Positions 7,694-16,185 of a stretch of 27,767 nucleotides of DNA are shown piece by piece. A program made the position numbers and the translations under genes. A model generated the notes under the pieces. That model made no database searches. It saw only the letters and a list, made by a program, of their open reading frames with translations, and was not told the origin of the DNA. Each line of letters opens with the position of its first letter. Positions within the stretch are counted from its first letter, which is position 1. Origin of the DNA: Candidatus Gerdarchaeota archaeon (GTDB lineage Archaea; Asgardarchaeota; Heimdallarchaeia; JABLTI01); assembly GCA_016840945.1 (NCBI GenBank), contig JAEORJ010000157.1:1-27767 (forward strand), read 5' to 3'.

Positions 7694-8851
7694 TTATTTA
7701 ATTTTGGGAAAAACCGATAAACCAATAACACCTAATCCAGCATTTATACCTAATAATGAACATGCAAGTTCAATAGCAAAATTCTTCTTATCAATATCAT
7801 ACATGATGTTAAGGTATTCCAATAATCTATGAGCTGATATTTCATTCATTCCATGAAATATTACCCCATAAATTTCTCTTTTACCATAATCTTTTCTTAA
7901 TAATCTCCCAATTTCAGCTATTCCTTCTTTTTCAGTCTTAACACTCTTATATGGTTCTATTCGACCATTATTATCAATATTACAACTTAAAATAGGTTTA
8001 TTTGATGATTTTGAACCAAAATAGCTTGCATATCGCCCTAGGAACATACTGCCTTTTAATGAATCAACACTTGTGGCTAATACATAGGTTCGATGTGATT
8101 TCTTTAACCAATGAATAAATCGCAGAATATCGTGTAGTTCATAATTCATTTTATCCATTTCAATGGCATTTTGAACCATGATTTTTTGCACTGAACCAAT
8201 AGCACATGAATCAATTATATTGATATTTGCTGCTTTTTTAGGATCATCATTTTCTAACAATTGTTTAGCTTTTTCAGCATTTGAATGATTCTTACTGATT
8301 TGCGAATTAATAGTATTGACTATAACAGGCTTATCATTTTCAAATTTCTTAAATGCTTCAAGAAATTCTTTTGAACCAATATTACCAATTTGAACCTTAT
8401 GACCATTTTTTAAGTATTGATAAACTTGGTTTGGAGTGATATCTGTTAGATATTTTTGATCCGTTTTCCCATTAATTGATATTGCACAAGGAATTATCTG
8501 TAATCCTTGTTTTCTACCTTCTTCTATAGATATATCACATGTTCCATCAACAAGATGGTTATATTGCAATCCATTAAGTTTGTTGGTGGCTGTATCTTTA
8601 TCAACTAAAAAAGGAAAAACTTCGACAATTTTCATAGTGTTATCAATATAAATTGTTAAAGTGTGACTAGGATTTCCATGAGGTTCCAATGTAAAGGCAG
8701 CTAATCCATTTCTAAAATTAGCATCTAGTTGTGAGTTCTCTAACATAAATCCTACATCTTTTTCGCAAAGAGGGCATTTTACATTGAATTCATGCTTTTT
8801 CGAAGATGAAAACTCCTTCACCACCTTTCCCATGAACCTCTCTAAGGTCAT
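7694..8851 (-). CDS. DegV-family protein with N-terminal CxxC domain
   Basis: Residues 97-385 match the DegV (EDD fold, fatty-acid-binding) plan: a first strand with Asp (NHLVDGTCDIS, 98-107), IIPCAISINGK (119-129), the SxxISKNHSNA helix (183-193), IIDSCAIGS (212-220), and a C-terminal GINAGLGVIG (368-377). The TSxPS lipid-head loop normally found near residue 155 is not recognisable (it reads QIGNIGS), so ligand choice may differ. Residues 1-95 form an added domain with CPLC (Cys26, Cys29) and EPHGNPSHTLTIYID (56-70), possibly metal binding. DegV is mainly known from Gram-positive bacteria. The ATG at 8851 gives the longest form. The ATG at 8833, behind GAGAGGT and about 28 nt from a TATA-like TTATATTTTA, may be the real start. 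It follows hel308 with a 79-nt gap. Confidence 0.75.
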   Translation of the reverse strand: MTLERFMGKVVKEFSSSKKHEFNVKCPLCEKDVGFMLENSQLDANFRNGLAAFTLEPHGNPSHTLTIYIDNTMKIVEVFPFLVDKDTATNKLNGLQYNHLVDGTCDISIEEGRKQGLQIIPCAISINGKTDQKYLTDITPNQVYQYLKNGHKVQIGNIGSKEFLEAFKKFENDKPVIVNTINSQISKNHSNAEKAKQLLENDDPKKAANINIIDSCAIGSVQKIMVQNAIEMDKMNYELHDILRFIHWLKKSHRTYVLATSVDSLKGSMFLGRYASYFGSKSSNKPILSCNIDNNGRIEPYKSVKTEKEGIAEIGRLLRKDYGKREIYGVIFHGMNEISAHRLLEYLNIMYDIDKKNFAIELACSLLGINAGLGVIGLSVFPKIK

Positions 8852-8930
8852 TCTGTAAAATATAACTTCGTAATAAAGAGTTAATTAACTTTTGTTTGAG
8901 GCAGAAAGCGACAAAATGGTGAAAAACGTT

Positions 8931-11120
8931 CTATTCAAGTTCTAATTCTTGGTCGAACATTGGATCCCCAATTTGATCCTTGATACTTCTAACGATTTCA
9001 GGTCCAATAGTTGGTATTCGAGCTAGCTCTCGGGGATCAGCTTTTCTCAAAGCTGCAATTGATTTGAACCCACTATTGAATAACATCCGAGCACGCACTC
9101 TTCCAATTCCACGTAGTTTCACTAATGGCACTAGCTCTTTCTTAATTCCGTGAGATACTCTTATGTGTAATTCATTGATATGTTTAATGACATTAGAATA
9201 TTCAAATAATCTAGCGATCTCAGTTGAAGCATAGAGAAGCCACTTGGCGCTATCAGTTATGTATAGTATATCACCACTACCAACACTAAATCGCATAATC
9301 AATGCATCTTCTGGTTTTTCATCAATCCATTGTTGTAGCAAAATCGCTGTTTTTAAGGTCATTAAAAAGTATTCATAATCCGGATCCCAATCCTCTGGCA
9401 CATCCCAGAGGAATTCATCTGTGTAATCATAAAGGAATTTTTGCAATTCTTGTTGATCTTTTTGACGAAGATAGAGGTTTCTTAAATCAGGTGTATTAGC
9501 TATTAGCTGGAAATAAGCAACCTCTGGTAATATTACATTCATATCATTTGCTTTCTTCAATCCATCACGTATTCTAACTGCTGATAAAGGATCAATGTAT
9601 AACTGACTAACTCTCTTACCAAAAATTGTTGCATATAACGACGAACCATTATTTGTTAGCATGCCTTCATCAACTAAGAACCGTAATACATTCTTTACTT
9701 GAAATTCTGTGGTACCTAAGTCATTTTGAAACCCATAAAATGTTTCTCTGATAAATTTGGCTAAATCTTTAATGTCACTAACATATCCAATAGCTACTGC
9801 TGCAAGAATATGAGCTCTTAATGCGCTTTCACTAGCCAATTTGGACCAAATCATCTCAGGTTCCCCCAAGCAGTATTTTGCCATGAATTCTGAAACATCG
9901 CGAGGTTTTTTAGCTAGGATAACAGACTCACCTACACTGTCGTATTTTGGTCTTCCTGCTCTACCTGCCTGTTGTTTGTATTCTAATACTTTTATTGGTT
10001 GATTCCCTATGCCTACCTCATAACGTGTTAATGACATGATAACTACTCTGCGAGCTGGTAAATTCACTCCAGCTGCCAAGGTTGGTGTTGCACACACACA
10101 TTTTATCAAATTATCTTTAAAATTGCTTTCAATTAATTTGCGATGTTCTGGTTTAAGACCTGCATGGTGAAAAGCAGTACCCTTTACTATAGTTTTCACT
10201 AATCTTTCTGCTAAACTTGTTTTTTCACCTGAAATAATGATTTTATCAGCTAATTCTCGTAATTTTGTTCGCTCTTCAACAGTTAATAGTCTACTAACAG
10301 CTTGCCCAACCCTCTCAGCAGCAGATTGTGAACTTGCTCGAGTGTTGGCAAAAACAAGAATTTGCCCACCATTTTTCACGGTATCATAGGCAATGCAGAC
10401 TTCTGGGTTTTTAGAATTAACTTCAGGAATATCAATTTGCTGTCCATTAGTAAATTCGATTTTCCCGTTCCAATAAACGCCTTCAGATAATTTTACCGGT
10501 CTCCAATCTGTTTGTACAAGTTCTGCATCTAGCCATTCGGCTATTTCATCAGCATTGAAAATAGTTGCTGAGAGAGCTAAAATTTGAGTATATGGTAGCA
10601 TTTTTTTCAACCTTGCAAGTACAACTTCCAGAGTTGGTCCTCTTGAAGCATCATCTATTAAATGCACTTCATCAGCTACTATGATTTGTAAATCTTTAAC
10701 CCATTTAACATCATGACGTAATAGCGAATCGGCTTTTTCATTTGTACAAATGATTAAATCATATTTTCCTAATTTATAGTCATCAGAGTCATAATCCCCA
10801 GTTGATTGAATAACTTTTATCCCTAATGATTCAAATTCTGAAAAATCATCAAATTTCTCTGCTGCTAAAGCTTTTAATGGAACGAGGTATAAAGCTTTAC
10901 CGCCTCGAGATAAAATAGCTTTTAACATTGCAAGTTCTGCAACAAGAGTTTTACCAGAAGCAGTTGGTATCGCCAGTACAATGTTCTCACCATCAAGTAA
11001 CCCACGTTTAATAGCTTCACTTTGAGGAGGGTAAAGTGATTCTATTCCTCTCTTTTTAATTAAATCAATGGCTTCCGATGGAAGATCTAAATCAGCGATT
11101 TTCATGATTATACTCGCCAT
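8931..11120 (-). CDS. hel308: Hel308-type Ski2-like DNA helicase
   Basis: Superfamily 2 helicase of 729 residues, unwinding 3'-to-5' at stalled forks in studied archaeal relatives. Motifs: Q-motif region YPPQSEAI (30-37), Walker A AIPTASGKT (50-58), DEVH (150-153), SAT (184-186), motif IV region ILVFANTR, HHAGL (318-322), ATPTLAAGVNLPAR (344-357) and motif VI QQAGRAGR (383-390). The C-terminus has the helix-hairpin-helix pair LRGIGRVRARMLFNSGF and IPTIGPEIV expected of the Hel308 ratchet/HhH region. Family members usually start at MKI/MKV, so Met6 is a possible start. It lies 54 nt downstream of mcm on the same strand, probably cotranscribed with gins23-mcm, which supports a role at the fork and not in RNA metabolism. 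Confidence 0.93.
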   Translation of the reverse strand: MASIIMKIADLDLPSEAIDLIKKRGIESLYPPQSEAIKRGLLDGENIVLAIPTASGKTLVAELAMLKAILSRGGKALYLVPLKALAAEKFDDFSEFESLGIKVIQSTGDYDSDDYKLGKYDLIICTNEKADSLLRHDVKWVKDLQIIVADEVHLIDDASRGPTLEVVLARLKKMLPYTQILALSATIFNADEIAEWLDAELVQTDWRPVKLSEGVYWNGKIEFTNGQQIDIPEVNSKNPEVCIAYDTVKNGGQILVFANTRASSQSAAERVGQAVSRLLTVEERTKLRELADKIIISGEKTSLAERLVKTIVKGTAFHHAGLKPEHRKLIESNFKDNLIKCVCATPTLAAGVNLPARRVVIMSLTRYEVGIGNQPIKVLEYKQQAGRAGRPKYDSVGESVILAKKPRDVSEFMAKYCLGEPEMIWSKLASESALRAHILAAVAIGYVSDIKDLAKFIRETFYGFQNDLGTTEFQVKNVLRFLVDEGMLTNNGSSLYATIFGKRVSQLYIDPLSAVRIRDGLKKANDMNVILPEVAYFQLIANTPDLRNLYLRQKDQQELQKFLYDYTDEFLWDVPEDWDPDYEYFLMTLKTAILLQQWIDEKPEDALIMRFSVGSGDILYITDSAKWLLYASTEIARLFEYSNVIKHINELHIRVSHGIKKELVPLVKLRGIGRVRARMLFNSGFKSIAALRKADPRELARIPTIGPEIVRSIKDQIGDPMFDQELELE

Positions 11121-11174
11121 TCGTTACAGATATCTGCTTTAAAGTTGGTAATTAGATAAATAATACTGGCGTTT

Positions 11175-13244
11175 TCAGGTTTTCTTGATGAATCCAGCTT
11201 TAGGTTGAAAGAGCATGCCATCTTGTCTCATACGTTCAATATTTCGTTCAACAAATTCTTTGGTCATACCATATTCAATGGCCTGCTCAATGATCTTTTC
11301 AATAGCAACAGCCTTGTTGTTATTATCTTTCTCCATTTTCTCAATTAATTCCATAAGAGTTTCAATGCGGTTTCTAGTGCTTGTTGAGGTACCAGCCATG
11401 AGGACATCAATATCAGCTCTACCTGTTTCAGGGTCAATACCAACCTGTCGAAGTGATTCCTTAAGTAACCGGATAGCTGCATCAGCATCCTCAACTGATG
11501 CTTCAGCTCTTAAAGCAATACGTGCATGAGATTCTGTTAGACGAATTAATGATTCTAATTGTCGAGCAGTTATAGCGATTGGCGAATCACTAGTATCTCC
11601 TGCTTGGCGCATTTCCAAGTAATAATCCTCAAGACGTTTTGCTGCATCATCTGAAAGTTTAGGTCTGGCGTTCATCTTCGCATAACTGATATATTTTTTC
11701 AATAGCTCCTTTGGAATAGGTGGTTCCCGTTCAGTTACACCCGCTGTGTGTAAACGAAGAATATGTTGAGCTTTTATTTGATCACTTTCAGTTTCAGGCT
11801 TATCTTTTACTATCCATATTAAATCGAATCTTGAAAGTATAGTAACTGGAAGATTGATATTTTCTGCAGCACTCCGTGATGCAACATAACGCCCTAATTT
11901 TGGATTTGCAGCTGCAAGAATAGAACAACGAGCATTTAATGTAGCAACAATGCCTGCTTTGGCAACACTAACAGTTCTTTGCTCTAGAGCCTCATGGATA
12001 CTGCTTCTATCCTCAGTTCGCATCTTGTCTAATTCGTCAATGCAACATATACCACGATCAGCTAATACTAATGCTCCTGCTTCAAGAGTGAATTCTCCTG
12101 TATCTGTATCACGCAAAACAGCAACAGTAAGGCCTGCTGCTGAAGTACCTTTTCCTGAAGTATATAATGATCTTGGAGCTAAGGAAGCAACATATCTAAG
12201 AATTTGGCTTTTAGCGGTACCAGGATCACCAATCATAAGAATATTGCTTTCTCCTCTTATTTTCAACCCATCTGGTAAAACTTTCGGGATTCCACCAAAT
12301 AACAGTAATGCAATTGATTCTTTGATATCCTCATTTCCATAAATGGATGGAGCAATTGATTCGACAATTTTACTATGTATCCATGGATCGCGTGATAATT
12401 CGATTATCTCCGCTATTTCTTCTTCAGTTATTTCTATATGGTCAAATTCTTTCTCTTCAGGGTTGATATTGTTTGCGTCCATATTAATGTGAAAAGTAGC
12501 TAATTTTCCTGAGGTTTTTTGTGAAAAATCAGGGACGGATTTCAACACGCCAACTACCATAACCCTGTCTCCAGGTCGTACCGTGTCTACTAAATCATTT
12601 GTTAATAAAATAGTGACTGATCTTGGCATCTGACCTGGTGGTAGATCTTCAGGTCGCTCTTGTATGGTTACTTTTTGCCAATCTATGAATTTTGATTCTT
12701 CAGTTAATAATTTAAAAGGTCCCGCACGGCCACATCCGGGATTTTCACAATGGTGGGGTGGATTATATCTGCTTTCTTCTTGCGCTTTTATAATTATTTC
12801 ATTACAGTTTAAACATTGAAAAAACCCTTCCACAAGCAAAGGTTTCACTACTGTTGCTCGAGTAATGATGCCAGTTAACATGATTAATTTTCCAACATGT
12901 TCTGTTCTTATTTCACGTAATGGTATTGTTTCACTTTCACCCATATTTGAAAAACGAATGAAGAAATTTCGAGTTGTAAATGCATAATCGGAATCTTCAA
13001 TCTCGATAACCTCAGCAACAGCTTTATTTCCTGCTTCAATGAATTCTTTTGGTTCATCAATAGTTCTCCGAGCAAGCTCAGGGTTGAATTTTATAACATC
13101 ATTAAAATCAACAGTAAGAGATATTTCTCCCTCTACTGTCATTTCTTGGATCATTTCACGATAGATGAAATCTCCTTCTTCATTACGAAACTCTCGAATG
13201 AATTCGTTGAATGCTGCAACTGGGTCAGTTGTATCCGAAACCAA
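11175..13244 (-). CDS. mcm: Replicative DNA helicase MCM
   Basis: Hexameric replicative helicase subunit, 689 residues. It has the N-terminal domain with an OB fold and a C4-type zinc site (Cys144, Cys147, Cys166, Cys171), an AAA+ core with Walker A GDPGTAKSQ (339-347), Walker B CIDELDKM (401-408), sensor 1 AAANP (444-448) and arginine finger SRFD (471-474), then a C-terminal winged helix (about 615-689). The start is TTG 13244, behind GAGGT at suitable spacing; the only upstream ATG is out of frame, and the next internal Met would remove the conserved N-terminal helix (DPVAAFNEFIREF). It follows gins23 with a 77-nt gap and precedes hel308, a typical archaeal replication cluster. No intein is present. 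Confidence 0.97.
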   Translation of the reverse strand: MVSDTTDPVAAFNEFIREFRNEEGDFIYREMIQEMTVEGEISLTVDFNDVIKFNPELARRTIDEPKEFIEAGNKAVAEVIEIEDSDYAFTTRNFFIRFSNMGESETIPLREIRTEHVGKLIMLTGIITRATVVKPLLVEGFFQCLNCNEIIIKAQEESRYNPPHHCENPGCGRAGPFKLLTEESKFIDWQKVTIQERPEDLPPGQMPRSVTILLTNDLVDTVRPGDRVMVVGVLKSVPDFSQKTSGKLATFHINMDANNINPEEKEFDHIEITEEEIAEIIELSRDPWIHSKIVESIAPSIYGNEDIKESIALLLFGGIPKVLPDGLKIRGESNILMIGDPGTAKSQILRYVASLAPRSLYTSGKGTSAAGLTVAVLRDTDTGEFTLEAGALVLADRGICCIDELDKMRTEDRSSIHEALEQRTVSVAKAGIVATLNARCSILAAANPKLGRYVASRSAAENINLPVTILSRFDLIWIVKDKPETESDQIKAQHILRLHTAGVTEREPPIPKELLKKYISYAKMNARPKLSDDAAKRLEDYYLEMRQAGDTSDSPIAITARQLESLIRLTESHARIALRAEASVEDADAAIRLLKESLRQVGIDPETGRADIDVLMAGTSTSTRNRIETLMELIEKMEKDNNNKAVAIEKIIEQAIEYGMTKEFVERNIERMRQDGMLFQPKAGFIKKT

Positions 13245-13321
13245 TTTTTCATACCTCTTGTTTAAATTTTATTTTTAGTTCTTTTCCGTTAATAGAACAC
13301 TTCATCATTAATCTCTTAGTT

Positions 13322-13885
13322 TTAAAAGCAAGGATTGTTTTTACTACAATCAAGTAATGATGATTCCCACTCTTGTAATTGTTCTTTTAACGTCTTAAAT
13401 AACCACAATTCTTCAGGTGTCAGATGTTTTATGAATGGTGAGGGATCGCCTACTTTTTGGGATAATTTAATAATCTTAAAACGACGTTTGGAGATGATAT
13501 CTTTCAAAAGAGCTTCCATACGTTCTTTGTCTCTTAATGAATAGGTATCTGATTTTTTACCTAGTTCTTCTATTTGTAAGGACACTACTGGATAAAAATC
13601 AGGATCTAATTCTATTGGTGTTTGACTTTTAGATTCGTCCCATAATATTGTTTGCATGAATGGTATATCAAAACTTTTCATGTTCTTTATTTCAGCTACA
13701 CCTTCATTAATAAGGATTCGAGCAATCCATAGTGGAAGTTCAAATTCAGACCCTTTAATGAGTTTAATAGAGGTTGTACCAATTTCTATCGCTGGATTAT
13801 CTACTAAACACTTGATTTGAACAGGTTTTTCCTCAAAATCGAAGACAATTCTCTGCAATTCTAAATCTGGATCAAATTCACTCAT
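13322..13885 (-). CDS. gins23: GINS subunit, probable Gins23 (Psf2/Psf3 type)
   Basis: Small replication factor of 187 residues that joins MCM and a Cdc45/RecJ-like protein in the archaeal CMG-like helicase. The Psf2/Psf3-type order is seen: a small beta domain first (1-66), ending in ELPLWIARILI (49-59, the vPLWLA signature), then a helical A domain with ERMEALLKDIISKRRFKIIKL and LTPEELWLFKTLKEQLQEW. Gins51 would have the reverse order, with the beta domain last. The ATG start is backed by GGTGAT four nt upstream. Immediate linkage to mcm is as in Sulfolobus gins23-mcm. Proteins of this family diverge fast, so the call depends on domain order, the LW motif and neighbourhood. Confidence 0.82.
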   Translation of the reverse strand: MSEFDPDLELQRIVFDFEEKPVQIKCLVDNPAIEIGTTSIKLIKGSEFELPLWIARILINEGVAEIKNMKSFDIPFMQTILWDESKSQTPIELDPDFYPVVSLQIEELGKKSDTYSLRDKERMEALLKDIISKRRFKIIKLSQKVGDPSPFIKHLTPEELWLFKTLKEQLQEWESSLLDCSKNNPCF

Positions 13886-13896
13886 TCATATCACCA

Positions 13897-13908
13897 AGGA
13901 TTAATCCT
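13897..13908 (-). promoter_or_regulatory. Perfect 12-bp palindrome upstream of gins23
   Basis: AGGATTAATCCT lies directly before the GGTGAT ribosome site of gins23, 12 nt from the start codon. It could be an operator for the gins23-mcm-hel308 transcript. A palindrome of this size is expected a few times by chance in a window this long, so only its location makes it notable. Confidence 0.3.
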
Positions 13909-14122
13909 ACTAGTGACGCATTCGATTATCTCTTACTAATTTAATCTTTGCTTAAGCACTAAAATCGATTATCCACAATCTTCTCATATTGTTGCTGGTA
14001 TTAATATGTTTTTCACTTGCTTTTTTCACTATTACTTTTAACTTTAAGACCATGTTCTAAAATCTTGGTATGACTGATGTAATATATACACTATCGTAGG
14101 GGAGGTAATTGAAAGTATTATT

Positions 14123-14156
14123 AAAAAAATAAAATAAAGAAAAAAAAAGAAAAAAA
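14123..14156 (-). terminator. T-run terminator of cdc6
   Basis: Read on the minus strand, the 45 nt after the cdc6 stop are almost pure T with runs of seven, nine and seven T residues. This is the usual archaeal intrinsic termination signal, without a hairpin. The rest of the 283-nt gap (13886-14168) contains the gins23 leader and no gene that I can support. Confidence 0.65.
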
Positions 14157-14168
14157 GTGAAGAATCTT

Positions 14169-15404
14169 TTATGAAGTCTCTATAAGATAATCAGCGTTAA
14201 AATCTGAAACCTTCTTTATATGGTAATCTTCACACAGAATATTTCTAACTTCGCGAGGAGAAACTGAAAGCGAAACTTTTGTTGTGCGACCATAACGACC
14301 TAGAGAAACAACTTTAGTATTCACCACACCTAACATGGATAATTCATTTAACAATGAATTAGCACGACGTGGAGTTATGGGATCAAGACCGATGATTTTG
14401 CAAAGTTCTTGATATACACGATATAAATCGCCAGTAGTTATTACTTTAAGTTGACTTTTCTCTAGTACATGCACGCACCATAAAACAACTTTTGTTTGAA
14501 CAGGTAGAGAAACTAATGCTTCTTCTATAGTATTTCGTTCAATCTGTTTAGTTGCTTTTCGAACATGTGTTTCAAGTACTTTATCCTCACTATTTCTCTC
14601 AGCAATTTCAGCAGCGACTCTTAATAAGTCTAATGCTCTTCTTGCGTCACCCCACTCTTGAGCTGCTAATGCTGAACACAATGGTATAACACCGGGTTCC
14701 AAAACACCCTCATTGAACCCTTCAGTAGCTCTTTCAGAAAGTATATCTTCAAGTTGTGAAGCATTATATGGTTTGAATACAAGTTCTTCTTCTGATAGAC
14801 TTGATCGTACTCTAGGATCTAACGTTTCTTTAAAAGATAAATCGTTCGTAATGCATACCAACGATACTTGAGCTTTTTTCAAACTCGAATTGATTCTTGT
14901 TAACTGATATAGGACATTATCACCACTTTTGTGGTGTAATTTATCCAACTCGTCAAAAATTACTATTAGCAATTGTTTCTTTGAATCAAGTTTTGCTTTG
15001 AAACGTTGAAAAACTTCATCTGTTGGCAATCCTGTAAATGGTACGGGTTCTCCTACTACTTCACATAATCTTGCAAGCACCCTGTAGTCAGTATCCACTT
15101 CTACGCAATTTAGTTGTGAAACGATAATGTTCTGCCCAATAGAAGCAGCTCTTTGTCGTAAAAATTGTGTAACATATGTTGATACTATTGTCTTTCCAGT
15201 ACCTGTTTTTCCGTAGAGAAAGATATTACTTGGAGTATTATTTTTTAGTGCAATCCCTAGTGCATTTCCTAAATAATTTATTTCATTTTGTCTGTGTGGT
15301 AGTTTTTCCGGGATGTGACTTGGTCTAAGTACTTCGTGATTCTTGAATATGCTTGGACTTGTAATGTATCTGTCAAAGATAGCGTCCAATGGGTGATCTG
15401 TCAT
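14169..15404 (-). CDS. cdc6: Orc1/Cdc6 replication initiator
   Basis: Origin-binding AAA+ ATPase of 411 residues that recognises origin repeats and loads MCM. Seen: Walker A GKTGTGKT (65-72), Walker B IFDELDKL (149-156), sensor 1 region ITNDL (185-189), DPRVRSSL (196-203) with the conserved arginines, AAA+ lid (about 215-290) and a C-terminal winged helix (about 310-405) ending in the beta wing RYGRTTKVSLSVSPREV. The length and the basic recognition helix suggest an active initiator, not a degraded paralogue. The ATG start has AGGAG about 15 nt upstream, looser than usual. Upstream lies the candidate origin with ORB-like repeats; downstream are gins23 and mcm. Confidence 0.96.
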   Translation of the reverse strand: MTDHPLDAIFDRYITSPSIFKNHEVLRPSHIPEKLPHRQNEINYLGNALGIALKNNTPSNIFLYGKTGTGKTIVSTYVTQFLRQRAASIGQNIIVSQLNCVEVDTDYRVLARLCEVVGEPVPFTGLPTDEVFQRFKAKLDSKKQLLIVIFDELDKLHHKSGDNVLYQLTRINSSLKKAQVSLVCITNDLSFKETLDPRVRSSLSEEELVFKPYNASQLEDILSERATEGFNEGVLEPGVIPLCSALAAQEWGDARRALDLLRVAAEIAERNSEDKVLETHVRKATKQIERNTIEEALVSLPVQTKVVLWCVHVLEKSQLKVITTGDLYRVYQELCKIIGLDPITPRRANSLLNELSMLGVVNTKVVSLGRYGRTTKVSLSVSPREVRNILCEDYHIKKVSDFNADYLIETS

Positions 15405-15497
15405 CTGTTATTACTTATCTCCTACATCTCTATTTTTTGTTTGAATATTTACTCACTGTTGCGTTTACTTAGTAGATTACTTAATCAATTCAGTAAA

Positions 15498-15591
15498 TAG
15501 TGGAAAGACCGCTATTTCTAGTGGAACTTATGTATGCTTTTTTACTCACCCATCATATATAAAATTTACTAACCCCTTTTTCTAATGGAAC
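15498..15591 (-). other. Candidate replication origin with ORB-like repeats
   Basis: In the 227-nt gap upstream of cdc6 two repeats occur in the same orientation. Read on the minus strand, 15527-15509 is GTTCCACTAGAAATAGCGG and 15591-15573 is GTTCCATTAGAAAAAGGGG; they agree at 16 of 19 positions. Both resemble the archaeal ORB/mini-ORB layout: a TTCCA..(G)AAA core followed by a G-string. A third partial copy shares TAGTGGAA (plus strand, 15498-15505) with the middle one, exactly 21 nt apart; the next interval is 64 nt. An A+T-rich stretch (15601-15631) lies alongside and could melt. The site also contains or abuts the cdc6 promoter. Origin activity is inferred. Confidence 0.6.
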
Positions 15592-15631
15592 CTTTGAAAA
15601 GACTATAAAAAAAATTGATTGATAAGAAGAC

Positions 15632-16000
15632 TTATTGTTTATCTTTACAATTATTACTATAAATCTCTAGTAAATCAACCCAACTATCGATATAATATTT
15701 AGACAATTCTTTTTGGGAATGATCCCTAATTAAAACCTCACTTTTCTTCTTTTTGAGGTCAAGATGGATTTTTCTCACTTCATTTATGTCTAAACCATTT
15801 ATTAATTGAAAAATTAAAGCATCTGCTTCTTGTCTAAGTAAGGCTCGTTCCCATCCTTTCCAAACTAATTCTAAATACTCATTTTCGAATGGTTCGCCTA
15901 AACGTGTTCGGATAATACTAAGGGCATCTTTTCTATCGCCATTCACAAGAGACATTGCTAGTTTTTGAATACCTATATCAATGGTTGATTTATTTGCCAT
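15632..16000 (-). CDS. Hypothetical helical protein
   Basis: A protein of 122 residues from ATG 16000 (an in-frame TTG at 16009 would add three). It is predicted to be mostly helical and charged, with no membrane segment, signal peptide or cysteine cluster; one Cys occurs near the C-terminus. Sequence features such as GDRKDALSIIRTRLGEPF, LVWKGWERALLRQEADAL and the basic LDLKKKKSEVLIRD stretch do not match a family I know. It has good support as a gene: a long frame, a TATA-like box (16031-16037) at the right distance and an inverted repeat around that box. It sits between the candidate origin and a divergent small gene. Confidence 0.6.
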   Translation of the reverse strand: MANKSTIDIGIQKLAMSLVNGDRKDALSIIRTRLGEPFENEYLELVWKGWERALLRQEADALIFQLINGLDINEVRKIHLDLKKKKSEVLIRDHSQKELSKYYIDSWVDLLEIYSNNCKDKQ

Positions 16001-16021
16001 TTCAATCAATACCTGAGTGAC

Positions 16022-16057
16022 TGCTAATTATTTTATACTCTCTGAAGTTAATTAGCA
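16022..16057 (-). promoter_or_regulatory. Inverted repeat bracketing a TATA box (candidate operator)
   Basis: Perfect 9-bp arms TGCTAATTA (16022-16030) and TAATTAGCA (16049-16057) with an 18-nt spacer, about 2.5 helical turns centre to centre. The spacer holds TATAAAA on the minus strand (16037-16031), which would start transcription near 16007, a few nt before the ATG of the 122-residue gene. A dimeric regulator bound to both arms would cover the TATA/BRE and start site. The function is inferred from geometry. Confidence 0.4.
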
Positions 16058-16130
16058 TTTCTTTTTAAAAAGTCATTCGATTGTGATTTATAATATTTGT
16101 AGGACATCACCATATTAGCTATTAATTTAG

Positions 16131-16137
16131 TATATAA
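16131..16137 (+). promoter_or_regulatory. TATA box of the small plus-strand gene
   Basis: TATATAA centred at 16134 predicts a start of transcription near 16160, leaving a leader of about 26 nt before the ATG at 16186. It forms a divergent promoter pair with the minus-strand TATA at 16031-16037. Confidence 0.5.
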
Positions 16138-16185
16138 CTACGTATCATTCTTGAAGCTCATGGTAGTAAGCTTAGGATAATTCTA

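Noticed and set aside
13969..13977. TTATCCACA, identical to a bacterial DnaA box
   Set aside because: The window is archaeal, with Orc1/Cdc6 as initiator and no DnaA; a single copy is expected by chance in A+T-rich DNA.
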